Of a stretch of 64,000 nucleotides of DNA, positions 16,065 to 25,543 are shown piece by piece (the first letter of the stretch is position 1; each line of letters opens with the position of its first letter). The position numbers and the translations under genes are program-made. The DNA comes from Methylorubrum rhodesianum (lineage in GTDB: Bacteria; Pseudomonadota; Alphaproteobacteria; Rhizobiales; Beijerinckiaceae). The notes under the pieces are model-generated. The model searched no databases. It was not told the origin of the DNA and worked only from the letters and a program-made list of their open reading frames with translations. The DNA lies in contig NZ_JACHOS010000003.1 of assembly GCF_014199985.1 (NCBI RefSeq), forward strand, positions 148,454-212,453. Direction: 5' to 3'.

Positions 16065-19000
16065 ATGGGCGGTCTCGTCGCGGCGGGGCACCACGACGAG
16101 GGGCCGGGCGGAAGCCTCGCCGGCCGGGCCGTCCTGCGCGGGCCCGCCCGCCCCGACCTGATCCGCCGGGAGACCCTGGCCGCCCTGTTCCGGGCGAGCG
16201 CGCGGGCGCGCGCCGACGCTCCCTGCCTGATCGATGCCGCCGAGCCCGCCTCGGACGGGCGCCGTCCGGTCCTGACCTACGCTGAGGTCGACGCCCGCTC
16301 CGACGCCCTCGCCGCTGGGCTTTCCGCCCGCGGCATCGGCCCCGGCGACGTCGTCGGCCTCTGGATGGCCCGCGGCACCGAGCTGCTGATCGCGCAGATC
16401 GGCATCACCAAGTCGGGCGCCGCCTGGCTCCCCTTCGACGCCGAGGCGCCCGCCGACCGGGTCGCGGTCTGCCTCGGCGATGCGGAGGCCCGGGCGCTCC
16501 TCGTCTCGGACGCCCTGCACCCGCAGGCGCCGGAGGGCACGCCCGCGCTCACGACCGCCGCGGTGTTGGCGGCGGGGCAGGGGGCCGCCGCCCCCGATCT
16601 CGATGCGGCCGGTCTCACCCCCGAGCACCCGGCCTACCTGATCTACACCTCGGGCTCGACCGGCGTGCCGAAGGGCATCGTCATCAGCCACGCCAACATC
16701 TGCCACTTCCTGCGCTCGGGCAACGCCGTCTACGGCATGCGCGCCGACGACGTGGTGTTCCAGGGCGCCTCCGTCGCCTTCGATCTCTCGATGGAGGAGA
16801 TCTGGGTCCCCTATCTCGTCGGCGCCTGCCTGTTCGTGGCGAGCCCCGCCATGATGGGCGACGTGGAATCGCTGCCCGCGATCATCGCGGAAGCGGGCGT
16901 CACCGTGCTCGACACGGTGCCGACCCTGCTCGCGATGATCCCCGGCGACCTGCCGAGTGTCCGCCTCGTCCTGCTCGGGGGCGAGGCCCTGCCCGAGCCG
17001 CTGGTGGCGCGCTGGGCGACCGGCGAGCGGCGCCTGTTCAACACCTACGGCCCGACCGAGGCGACCGTGGTGGCGACCGCCGCCGAGATGCGGCCGGGCC
17101 GGCCCGTCACCATCGGCGGCCCGATCCCGAATTATTCGGTCTACGTCGCCGACGAGGCGCTGAACCTGCTCGGGCCCGGCGAGCCCGGCGAGTTGCTGAT
17201 CGGCGGCCCCGGCGTGGCGGGCGGCTATCTCAAGCGACCCGAACTGACGGCGGAGAAATTCGTCGCCAATCCCTACCCGTCCGACGGGACCGATCCGGTG
17301 CTCTACCGCTCGGGCGATGCGGTCTCGATGACCGAGGCCGGCGACATCGCCTTCCACGGCCGCATCGACGATCAGGTCAAGATCCGCGGGTTCCGCGTGG
17401 AGCTCGGCGAGATCGAGGCTCGCATCCGGGGCGAGGCGGGCATCAATCAGGCGGCGGTGGTGCTGCGCCGCGACGACGAGGTCGACCGCCTCGTGGCCTT
17501 CCTCGTGCCCGAGCGCGGCGCCGAGTTCGACCGGGCGGCCTTGCGAAAGACTCTGGCGGCGCAGATGCCGCCCTACATGGTGCCCGGTCATTTCGAGACG
17601 GTCGAGACCCTGCCCCGTCTTACCTCGGGCAAGGTCGACCGCAAGGCCCTGCGGATCGCGCCGCTGACGGTCGCCGCGGCGGACGGCGAGCAGGAGATGC
17701 CCGACAACGAGACCGAGGCCGCCTTGCTGGCGGCGGCGAAGCGGGTGTTCGGCGACGGGCCGATCGGGCTCGAGGCCGACTTCTTCTCCGAACTCGGCGG
17801 CCACTCGCTCCTCGCCGCCCGCTTCGTCGGCGCGGTGCGCGAGACGCCGGCGCTCGCCGGCATCACCCTGCAGGACGTCTATGCCGGCCGCACGCTCCGG
17901 GCGATGGCCGCGGGTCTGATCGAGCGCTCCGGCGGCGTCGGCGCGCAGACCGCGATCCGGGATCTCGGCTTCACCCCGCCGCCGCTCCTGCGCCGGGCGC
18001 TGTGTGGGCTCGCCCAGGCGGCGGCCCTCCCCTTCGTGATCGCGCTCGCCACGGCGCAATGGCTCGGCATCTTCGTCACCTACCTGCTGCTCACCGGCGG
18101 CGGGCTCGGCTTCTGGGGCGAACTCGGCGTCCTCCTGCTCGTCTATATCGGCATCAATGCCGTGACGGCGTCGATCGCGATCGCCGCCAAGTGGCTGATC
18201 CTCGGGCGGACCAAGCCCGGCCGCTACCCGCTCTGGGGCGTCTACTATTACCGCTGGTGGCTGGCGCAGCGGCTGACGCCGCTGGTGCACATCAAGTGGC
18301 TCCAGGGCTCGCCCGCCATCGTCGCCTATCTGCGGCTGCTCGGCGCCAAGATCGGCGACGACGTGCTGGTCTCCGACCTCGACGTGGGGGCGGCCGATCT
18401 TCTCACCATCGGCCGCGGCTCCTCGCTCGGCGGTCGCCTCGTCATCGCCAATGCCGAGGTCGTCGGCAACGAACTCGTCATCGGCCGCGTCGAGATCGGC
18501 GAGGACGTCGCCATCGGCACCTCCTGCGTCATCGGCCCCGATACGGTCATCGGCGATCACGCCGAGATCGCCGATCTCACCACCGTGCCGGCCGGCACCG
18601 AGGTCGGCCCGGCCGAAGCCTGGGACGGCTCGCCCGGCCGCCGGGTCGGCACCGTGGACTTCTCCGCCCTGCCCGAGCCCGCCACCGCCTCGCCCGCCCG
18701 CCGGGCGGCCTTCGGCGCGGTCTACGCCTTCCTGCTCGCGGCGGTGCCGGCGGTCGGCCTGCTGCCGATCTTCCCGGCCTTCTACATCTTCGATCAGATC
18801 TCGGATCACCTCTCGGAGATCACCGACGTCGATTACCACGCCTACCTGCCGCTGCTGACCTGGCCCACCGCCATGCTGATGACGGCGGGCACGGTGCTGC
18901 TCATCGCCGCGATCCGCTGGGCGGTGCTGCCGCGGGCGACATCCGGCACCTACTCGATCTGGTCGGGCTTCTACCTGCGCAAATGGCTGGTGGCGCTCGC

Positions 19001-20147
19001 CTCCGAGGTGACGCTGGAGACGCTCTCCTCGCTGTTCGCCACCGTCTACATGCGGGCATGGTACCGGCTGATGGGCGCGCGGATGGGGCGCGGCGCCGAG
19101 ATCTCGACCAATCTCGGCTCGCGTCACGACCTCGTCTCGGTCGGCGCCAACAACTTCATCGCCGACGAGGTGGTGGTCGGCGAGGAGGAGATCCGCCGCG
19201 GCTGGATGCACCTTCACACCGTCGAGACCGGTGCCCGCGTCTTCGTCGGCAATGACGGCGTGCTGCCGCCGGGCACGCGACTGCCCGACGACGTCCTGAT
19301 CGGCATCAAGTCGAAGCCCCCGGCCAACGCGCAGATGGGACCGGGCGAGACGTGGTTCGGCTCGCCGCCGATCCGCCTGCCGGTGCGGCAGAAGGTCGAT
19401 CTCGGTTCGCACGCGCAGACCTTCGAGCCGAGCGTGTGGGCCAAGCTGCGGCGCGGCCTGTTCGAGGCCTTCGCCACCTCGTTCTCGCCGATGCTCTACA
19501 TCTCGCTCGCCATCTGCGCGATCGACTGGGTGTTCTACCCCGAGATCCTCGAGGGAGACTGGCTCGGGCTCGCCGTGGCCTTCGTGCTCGCGAGCGTCGT
19601 CATCGCCCTGATCCAGACGAGCAGCGTCATCGCCCTGAAATGGCTGCTGATGGGGATCTACCGCCCCGGCATGCGGCCGATGTGGTCGTGGTGGGCGATG
19701 CGCACCGAGGCGATCGCGGTGGCCTATTGGGGGCTGGCCGGCAAGGTGCTCCTGGAGCACCTGATGGGCACGCCCTTCCTGCCCTGGGTGCTGCGGCTGT
19801 TCGGCGTGAAGGTCGGCAAGGGCGCCTGCCTGCTGATGACCGACATCACCGAGTTCGACTGCGTCGAGATCGGCGACTACGCGGCCATCAACCGCTCGGC
19901 GGCGCTCCAGACCCACCTCTACGAGGATCGCATCATGAAGGTCGGCCGGGTCGTGGTCGGGCGCGGCGTCTCGGTCGGGGCGTTCTCGACGGTGCTCTAC
20001 GACAGCCATGTCGGCGACTACGCGCGGCTGCGCCCGCTCACCATCGTGATGAAGGGCGAGTCGATCCCGGCCCATTCCGAGTGGGAGGGCGCGCCCGCCG
20101 TGCCGGTGGTGCACGCGGTCGCCGAGCCGGCGGCGAAGGCGGCGTGA
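16065..20147 (+). CDS. Pls/PosA-type membrane non-ribosomal peptide synthetase
   Basis: About 1360 residues. An adenylation domain (residues ~40-530) has YTSGSTGVPKG (A3), FDLSMEE (A4), NTYGPTEATVVAT (A5) and SGKVDRKAL (A10). A carrier domain carries the phosphopantetheine serine in GGHSLLAA (~580). Then come six hydrophobic segments in three pairs alternating with three soluble left-handed beta-helix/hexapeptide-like domains (~756-859, ~1002-1102, ~1246-1349). There is no ordinary condensation or thioesterase domain. This A-T-TM-C1/C2/C3 plan is that of epsilon-poly-lysine synthetase (Pls) and relatives, which join one amino acid through side-chain amides. The hand-read pocket code is D-L-E-D-L-G-T-V-V-K, similar to lysine/beta-lysine codes. 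Start uncertain (GTG 15996 or 16041 also possible). Confidence 0.85.
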   Translation: MGGLVAAGHHDEGPGGSLAGRAVLRGPARPDLIRRETLAALFRASARARADAPCLIDAAEPASDGRRPVLTYAEVDARSDALAAGLSARGIGPGDVVGLWMARGTELLIAQIGITKSGAAWLPFDAEAPADRVAVCLGDAEARALLVSDALHPQAPEGTPALTTAAVLAAGQGAAAPDLDAAGLTPEHPAYLIYTSGSTGVPKGIVISHANICHFLRSGNAVYGMRADDVVFQGASVAFDLSMEEIWVPYLVGACLFVASPAMMGDVESLPAIIAEAGVTVLDTVPTLLAMIPGDLPSVRLVLLGGEALPEPLVARWATGERRLFNTYGPTEATVVATAAEMRPGRPVTIGGPIPNYSVYVADEALNLLGPGEPGELLIGGPGVAGGYLKRPELTAEKFVANPYPSDGTDPVLYRSGDAVSMTEAGDIAFHGRIDDQVKIRGFRVELGEIEARIRGEAGINQAAVVLRRDDEVDRLVAFLVPERGAEFDRAALRKTLAAQMPPYMVPGHFETVETLPRLTSGKVDRKALRIAPLTVAAADGEQEMPDNETEAALLAAAKRVFGDGPIGLEADFFSELGGHSLLAARFVGAVRETPALAGITLQDVYAGRTLRAMAAGLIERSGGVGAQTAIRDLGFTPPPLLRRALCGLAQAAALPFVIALATAQWLGIFVTYLLLTGGGLGFWGELGVLLLVYIGINAVTASIAIAAKWLILGRTKPGRYPLWGVYYYRWWLAQRLTPLVHIKWLQGSPAIVAYLRLLGAKIGDDVLVSDLDVGAADLLTIGRGSSLGGRLVIANAEVVGNELVIGRVEIGEDVAIGTSCVIGPDTVIGDHAEIADLTTVPAGTEVGPAEAWDGSPGRRVGTVDFSALPEPATASPARRAAFGAVYAFLLAAVPAVGLLPIFPAFYIFDQISDHLSEITDVDYHAYLPLLTWPTAMLMTAGTVLLIAAIRWAVLPRATSGTYSIWSGFYLRKWLVALASEVTLETLSSLFATVYMRAWYRLMGARMGRGAEISTNLGSRHDLVSVGANNFIADEVVVGEEEIRRGWMHLHTVETGARVFVGNDGVLPPGTRLPDDVLIGIKSKPPANAQMGPGETWFGSPPIRLPVRQKVDLGSHAQTFEPSVWAKLRRGLFEAFATSFSPMLYISLAICAIDWVFYPEILEGDWLGLAVAFVLASVVIALIQTSSVIALKWLLMGIYRPGMRPMWSWWAMRTEAIAVAYWGLAGKVLLEHLMGTPFLPWVLRLFGVKVGKGACLLMTDITEFDCVEIGDYAAINRSAALQTHLYEDRIMKVGRVVVGRGVSVGAFSTVLYDSHVGDYARLRPLTIVMKGESIPAHSEWEGAPAVPVVHAVAEPAAKAA

Positions 20148-20170
20148 AAGGCTTCGCAGTACTTGTGAAT

Positions 20171-20188
20171 CGTACCAATAATGGTACG
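20171..20188. promoter_or_regulatory. Operator-like palindrome before the toxin-antitoxin pair
   Basis: CGTACCA-ATAA-TGGTACG is a perfect seven-base inverted repeat ending eight bases before the toxin ATG. Position and symmetry fit the autoregulatory site of a HigA-type antitoxin, which would block the promoter and ribosome binding region. Confidence 0.6.
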
Positions 20189-20196
20189 TTTTGCGG

Positions 20197-20544
20197 ATGG
20201 CCGCTGCGACAGCCATCCCTCTGCTTTTCTATCGAAGTGCTCTCGGCCACGAGCCGGTTCGCGAGTGGCTGAGGGAATTGCCGCCGGAGGACAAGCGCGT
20301 CGTCGGCTTTGATGTTCGTCGGGTCCAACTGGGTTGGCCGATCGGGCTACCGGTCTGCCGACCGATGGCAGGCGGCTTGTTCGAGGTGCGTTCGACGCTG
20401 CCAAGCCGCCGCGAAGCCCGCCTTCTGTTCGGGTTCCATGAAGGTCGGCTGATCGCCCTGCATGCCTTCATCAAGAAGGCGCAGCGGACGCCAGCATCAG
20501 AGCTTGAATTGGCACGGAGGCGCTTGAAGGAGGTGATGAGATGA
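20197..20544 (+). CDS. higB: RelE/HigB-family toxin (phage Gp49-like)
   Basis: A 115-residue basic protein with the Gp49/HigB-like pattern (PF05973): FYRSALGHEPVREWLRELPPED at the N-terminus, then GLFEVRSTLPSRREARLLFGF and IALHAFIKKAQRTPASELELA, the typical end of this family (KKxxKTPxxEIxxA). Such proteins are ribosome-dependent mRNA interferases. An alternative TTG start lies six bases upstream. Its stop overlaps the antitoxin start by four bases (ATGA), toxin first, the order typical of higBA. The palindrome just upstream supports autoregulation. Confidence 0.82.
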   Translation: MAAATAIPLLFYRSALGHEPVREWLRELPPEDKRVVGFDVRRVQLGWPIGLPVCRPMAGGLFEVRSTLPSRREARLLFGFHEGRLIALHAFIKKAQRTPASELELARRRLKEVMR

Positions 20545-20828
20545 ATGCGGACAACCCCCATATTGGATCGAGCTTCGAGAGCTGGCTGGAGGCCGAGGGC
20601 ATCGCTGAAGAGGTCAAGGCAGCGGCGGCCAAGAGCATCATTGCCGAGCAGATCGCCCTGGAGATGAAGCGTCAGAAGATCAGCAAGGTTCGGATGGCCG
20701 AACTCATGCAGACGAGCCGCGCTCAGGTCGATCGCCTCCTCGATCCGTCGAATGGCGCCGCGACGTTGGAATCCCTGGTTCGCGCCGCCCGCGCGGTCGG
20801 GCGGGATTTGCGGGTCGAACTCGTATGA
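20541..20828 (+). CDS. higA: HigA-family antitoxin (XRE helix-turn-helix)
   Basis: A 95-residue protein. The N-terminal half is helical (SWLEAEGIAEEVKAAAAKSI). The C-terminal half is an XRE-type DNA-binding domain: MKRQKISKVRMAELMQTSRA, then VDRLLDPSNGAATLESLVRA. AAGGAGGTGATGAG gives a strong ribosome binding site inside the toxin gene, fitting the higher antitoxin synthesis such systems need. It should neutralise the toxin and repress the operon through the upstream palindrome. Confidence 0.85.
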   Translation: MNADNPHIGSSFESWLEAEGIAEEVKAAAAKSIIAEQIALEMKRQKISKVRMAELMQTSRAQVDRLLDPSNGAATLESLVRAARAVGRDLRVELV

Positions 20829-20865
20829 CGATCGCCCGCTGGTCGAGCCAGCGGGCCGATGCCTG

Positions 20866-21522
20866 TCACGCCGCCTCGGTCTTCGCCCCGAGGCGCTTGT
20901 CGAGATAGGTGTCGACGGTCTGGGTCAGCTCGTCGACCTTGCCGTCGAAGAAGTGGTTGGCGCCCTCGACCATCTGGTGCTCGATGATGACGCCCTTCTG
21001 CGTCTTCACCTTCTCGATCACCGGGATCACCTCGCGGGCCGGCGCCACCCGGTCCTCCGAGCCGTGCACGAAAAGGCCGGAGGAAGGGCAGGGGGCCAGG
21101 AAGGTGAAGTCGTAGCGGTTGGCCATCGCGGCGATCGAGATGAAGCCCTCGATCTCCGGACGGCGCATCAGCAGCTGCATCCCGATCCACGAGCCGAACG
21201 ACACGCCCGCGATCCAGCAGGATTTCGCCTCCGGGTTGACCGACTGCACCCAGTCGAGGGCGGCGGCCGCGTCCGAGAGCTCGCCCGAACCGTGATCGAA
21301 CGCGCCCTGGCTGCGGCCGACCCCGCGGAAATTGAAACGCAGGGCTGCGAATCCGCGATTAGCGAAGGTGTAGAAAAGATTGTACACAATCTGATTGTTC
21401 ATCGTGCCCCCGAACTGGGGGTGCGGGTGCAGCACGATCGCGATCGGCGCCCCCTTCTTCTTGGGAGCCTGGTAGCGGCCTTCCAGGCGGCCGGCGGGGC
21501 CGGAGAAAATGACTTCGGGCAT
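20866..21522 (-). CDS. Alpha/beta hydrolase
   Basis: A 218-residue cytosolic hydrolase. It has the oxyanion region IVLHPHPQFGGTMNNQIVY, the strand FRGVGRSQGAFDHG, the nucleophile elbow GVSFGSW (serine in G-x-S-x-G), an acid in VHGSEDRVAP and the catalytic histidine in EGANHFFDG. Family members of this exact type (HPHP...GGTMNN) are conserved in alphaproteobacteria next to Fe-S genes, with unknown substrate. It is divergent from the suf operon and shares its iron-box-containing intergenic region, so it may be co-regulated. GAGGA precedes the ATG. Confidence 0.85.
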   Translation of the reverse strand: MPEVIFSGPAGRLEGRYQAPKKKGAPIAIVLHPHPQFGGTMNNQIVYNLFYTFANRGFAALRFNFRGVGRSQGAFDHGSGELSDAAAALDWVQSVNPEAKSCWIAGVSFGSWIGMQLLMRRPEIEGFISIAAMANRYDFTFLAPCPSSGLFVHGSEDRVAPAREVIPVIEKVKTQKGVIIEHQMVEGANHFFDGKVDELTQTVDTYLDKRLGAKTEAA

Positions 21523-21629
21523 GATGTCCTCGAGATGATCCGGCCCTCGCCCCCGATGCCCCCGCGAAGGCAGGGGGAGGCGAACCGGTCACGGCTTGAC
21601 TCGTTGCGCGCGCCACCTACAAGCGCTCT

Positions 21630-21662
21630 TAGAATAATTCTAGGCGATTAGAACTATTCTAA
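21630..21662. promoter_or_regulatory. Two tandem Irr/ICE-like iron boxes
   Basis: TAGAA-TAA-TTCTA at 21630-21642 and TTAGAA-CTA-TTCTAA at 21648-21662 are perfect inverted repeats with centres 19 bp apart, in the intergenic region between the divergent hydrolase and suf operon. They match the iron control element bound by Irr in rhizobia and relatives (TTAGAAnnnTTCTAA core, as I recall it). Irr acts as a haem-responsive regulator, so suf expression is predicted to follow iron status. Confidence 0.7.
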
Positions 21663-21781
21663 ACTGTTCGTCGGGCTTCGACCTGCGATGCAAGGGCGCG
21701 TTTCGCGCGGCTTAGCACGGGGGAGGGGGGCGAAATCAAGAAAATCAGGATTGGCAGGATGATACGGAGCGAAACGGCAGG

Positions 21782-22954
21782 ATGACGTCAGGCGGGCGCA
21801 GCTATCTCGATCACAACGCGACATCTCCGGTGCGTCCGGAAGTCGCGGCGGCGGTCGCGCGCGCGCTCACGCTGCCGGGCAACCCGTCCTCGATCCATCA
21901 GGAGGGCCGCGCGGCGCGCCACGCGCTGCAGACGGCGCGGGCGCGGCTCGCCGCCCTGCTCGGCGCGAATGCTGAGCGCGTCACCTTCACCAGCGGCGGC
22001 ACGGAAGCCGCCAATGCCGTGCTCTCCGGCGCGCTGCGGAAGACCGGCCTGCCTGCCCCGACCCGGCTGATGATCTCGGCCACCGAGCATTCCTGCGTCA
22101 CGGCGGGTCACCGCTTCGCGCCGGAAGCGGTCGAGGTGCTGCCGGTGGACGCGGCCGGTCTGCTCAGGCTCGACAGCCTCGCGGCCCGGCTCGACGCCTG
22201 CCGGGACGAGACCGTGCTGATCTCGGTCCACGCGGCCAACAACGAGACCGGCGTGGTGCAGCCGCTGGCCGAGGTCGTGCGGCTCGCCCGCGCCCACGGA
22301 CGGGTCCTGGTCCACAGCGACGCGGTCCAGGCGATCGGGAAGATCCCGCTCGACTTTTCCGCCCTCGGCCTCGACGCTCTGACGCTCTCCGGCCACAAGT
22401 TCGCCGCGCCGAAGGGGGTCGGCGCGATGGTGCTGGCCGAGGGCGTGAGCCTGGAGACGGCCCTCCTGCGCGGCGGCGGCCAGGAGGCGCGCCTGCGCTG
22501 CGGCACCGAGAATGTCTCAGGGATCGTCGGCATGGGCGAGGCTGCGGCGATCGCTCAGAGCGCCCTGGAGGTCGAGGCGGTGCGGCTCGCAGGGTTGCGC
22601 GACCTCCTCGAAGCGCGCCTGCGGTTGCTCGCTCCGGACCTGGTGGTGTTCGGCGAGGGCGCGCCGCGCCTGCCCAACACGTCGAGCTTCGCCGTGCCGG
22701 GCCTCGAAGCCTCCACGGCGCTGATCGCCCTCGATCTCGCCGGCCTGTCCGTCTCGTCGGGCTCGGCCTGCGCCTCGGGCAAGGTGGCCCGCTCCCCCGT
22801 GCTCGCGGCGATGGGCGTGAGCCCTGCGCTCGCTGCGGGGGCGCTGCGCGTCAGCTTCGGCTGGAATTCGTGCGCGGATGACCTGTCACGCTTCGCGACG
22901 GGGTTCGAACGGGTCGTTTCGTCCCTATATCAGCGGCGAGGGCAGGCAGCCTGA
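21782..22954 (+). CDS. Class I (IscS/NifS-type) cysteine desulfurase
   Basis: A 390-residue PLP enzyme that removes sulfur from cysteine for Fe-S assembly. It shows YLDHNATSPVRPEV at the start, FTSGGTEAANAVL, ISATEHSCV (PLP-stacking histidine), the PLP lysine in LSGHKFAAPKGVG and the catalytic cysteine in SVSSGSACASGKVARSPVL, the long mobile loop of class I enzymes. It opens the suf operon, as in many alphaproteobacteria, while a second, class II desulfurase (SufS) lies further down. The start at 21782 gives the normal length. Confidence 0.88.
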   Translation: MTSGGRSYLDHNATSPVRPEVAAAVARALTLPGNPSSIHQEGRAARHALQTARARLAALLGANAERVTFTSGGTEAANAVLSGALRKTGLPAPTRLMISATEHSCVTAGHRFAPEAVEVLPVDAAGLLRLDSLAARLDACRDETVLISVHAANNETGVVQPLAEVVRLARAHGRVLVHSDAVQAIGKIPLDFSALGLDALTLSGHKFAAPKGVGAMVLAEGVSLETALLRGGGQEARLRCGTENVSGIVGMGEAAAIAQSALEVEAVRLAGLRDLLEARLRLLAPDLVVFGEGAPRLPNTSSFAVPGLEASTALIALDLAGLSVSSGSACASGKVARSPVLAAMGVSPALAAGALRVSFGWNSCADDLSRFATGFERVVSSLYQRRGQAA

Positions 22955-23048
22955 GCGCCGCCCGCCCAAGCCATTTTTTCGGCGGAACGCCCGCCGTGTC
23001 GTTGGAAACCCCCGGTCCTTGAAGCCGGAGTAGGTCAGGAGACGCTGA

Positions 23049-24518
<1,470 letters not shown>

Positions 24519-24535
24519 CGACCTTCGACGCAGAC

Positions 24536-24775
24536 GTGCCGCGCGCCGCCCACCGGCACAGCGCGCGGCACGCCGACGAGGTGAGAAGCAGCCCGCGCTG
24601 TGGCGGCTTCTATTGCCTGGAAATCTTCGCGCCGGACGAGATCGCGGAGTGGGTCGATAGGAACGCGACCGCTCTGTGCCCCCGGTGCGGCGTCGACGCA
24701 GGGATCGGTGAAATGTCCGGATATCCGGTTCAGAGCGCCGCCTTCCTGCAAGCGATGCATCAGGAATGGTTTTGA
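24536..24775 (+). CDS. Small four-cysteine protein inside the suf operon
   Basis: A 79-residue protein in the same direction as, and tightly between, sufB (17 bp upstream) and sufC (15 bp downstream). After a short basic N-terminus it reads CGGFYCLEIFAPDEIAEWVD and then CPRCGVDAGIG, so two cysteine pairs (CxxxxC and CxxC) could bind zinc or an Fe-S cluster. The GTG at 24536 is chosen because it avoids overlap with sufB; the ribosome binding site is weak. Similar short cytoplasmic proteins (YC..CF.P.EI.EW ... CP.CGID) occur in proteobacteria without known function. It is not a standard suf component. Confidence 0.6.
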   Translation: MPRAAHRHSARHADEVRSSPRCGGFYCLEIFAPDEIAEWVDRNATALCPRCGVDAGIGEMSGYPVQSAAFLQAMHQEWF

Positions 24776-24790
24776 AGGACTTGGACGAAC

Positions 24791-25543
24791 ATGCTTGAGA
24801 TCAAAAACCTCGTCGTGCAGATCGAGGACAACCGCATCCTCAACGGCCTGAACCTCACCGTGAACGACGGCGAGGTCGCCGCGATCATGGGCCCGAACGG
24901 GTCCGGCAAGTCGACGCTCTCCTACGTCATCGCCGGCAAGGAGGACTACGAGGTCCTCGACGGCGAGATCCTGCTCGACGGGCAGAACGTGCTGGAGATG
25001 GCAGCCGACGAGCGCGCCGCCGCCGGCATCTTCCTCGCCTTCCAGTACCCGCTGGAGATCCCGGGCGTGGGCACCATGACCTTCCTCAAGGCCTGCCTCA
25101 ACGCGCAGCGCAAGGCGCGCGGCGAGGACGAGCTCTCGACCCCCGACTTCATCCGCGCGGTGAACGCGGCGGCCGACAAGCTCGAGATCAACAAGGAGAT
25201 GCTCAAGCGCGCCCTCAACGTCGGCTTCTCCGGCGGTGAGAAGAAGCGCATGGAGATCCTCCAGATGGCGCTGCTGCAGCCGAAGTTCTGCGTCCTCGAC
25301 GAGACCGATTCCGGTCTCGACATCGACGCGCTGCGCATCGTCTCCGAGGGCGTGAACGCGCTGCGCGCGCAGGGGCGCTCGTTCCTCGTCATCACCCACT
25401 ACCAGCGGCTCCTCAACCACATCGTGCCCGACACCGTGCACGTCATGTCGAAGGGCCAGATCGTGAAGACCGGCGGCAAGGAGCTGGCCCTGGAGCTCGA
25501 GGCCTCCGGCTATGCCGAGTACCGCACGAGCGAGGCTGCGTAA
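24791..25543 (+). CDS. sufC: Fe-S assembly ATPase SufC
   Basis: A 250-residue soluble ABC ATPase. It carries Walker [19 protein letters not shown]-loop [11 protein letters not shown], signature [18 protein letters not shown] and Walker [17 protein letters not shown], plus the switch histidine in VITHYQRLL. The ETDSGLD sequence and EIPGV are diagnostic of SufC. It drives conformational change in SufB-SufD. The stop TAA overlaps the sufD ATG by one base, showing translational coupling. Confidence 0.96.
   Translation: MLEIKNLVVQIEDNRILNGLNLTVNDGEVAAIMGPNGSGKSTLSYVIAGKEDYEVLDGEILLDGQNVLEMAADERAAAGIFLAFQYPLEIPGVGTMTFLKACLNAQRKARGEDELSTPDFIRAVNAAADKLEINKEMLKRALNVGFSGGEKKRMEILQMALLQPKFCVLDETDSGLDIDALRIVSEGVNALRAQGRSFLVITHYQRLLNHIVPDTVHVMSKGQIVKTGGKELALELEASGYAEYRTSEAA

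Noticed and set aside
15972..20216. 1414-codon leftward open frame opposite the synthetase
   Set aside because: Low-complexity Arg/Gly/Asp/His text typical of a GC-rich mirror frame. The plus strand carries all NRPS motifs in order.
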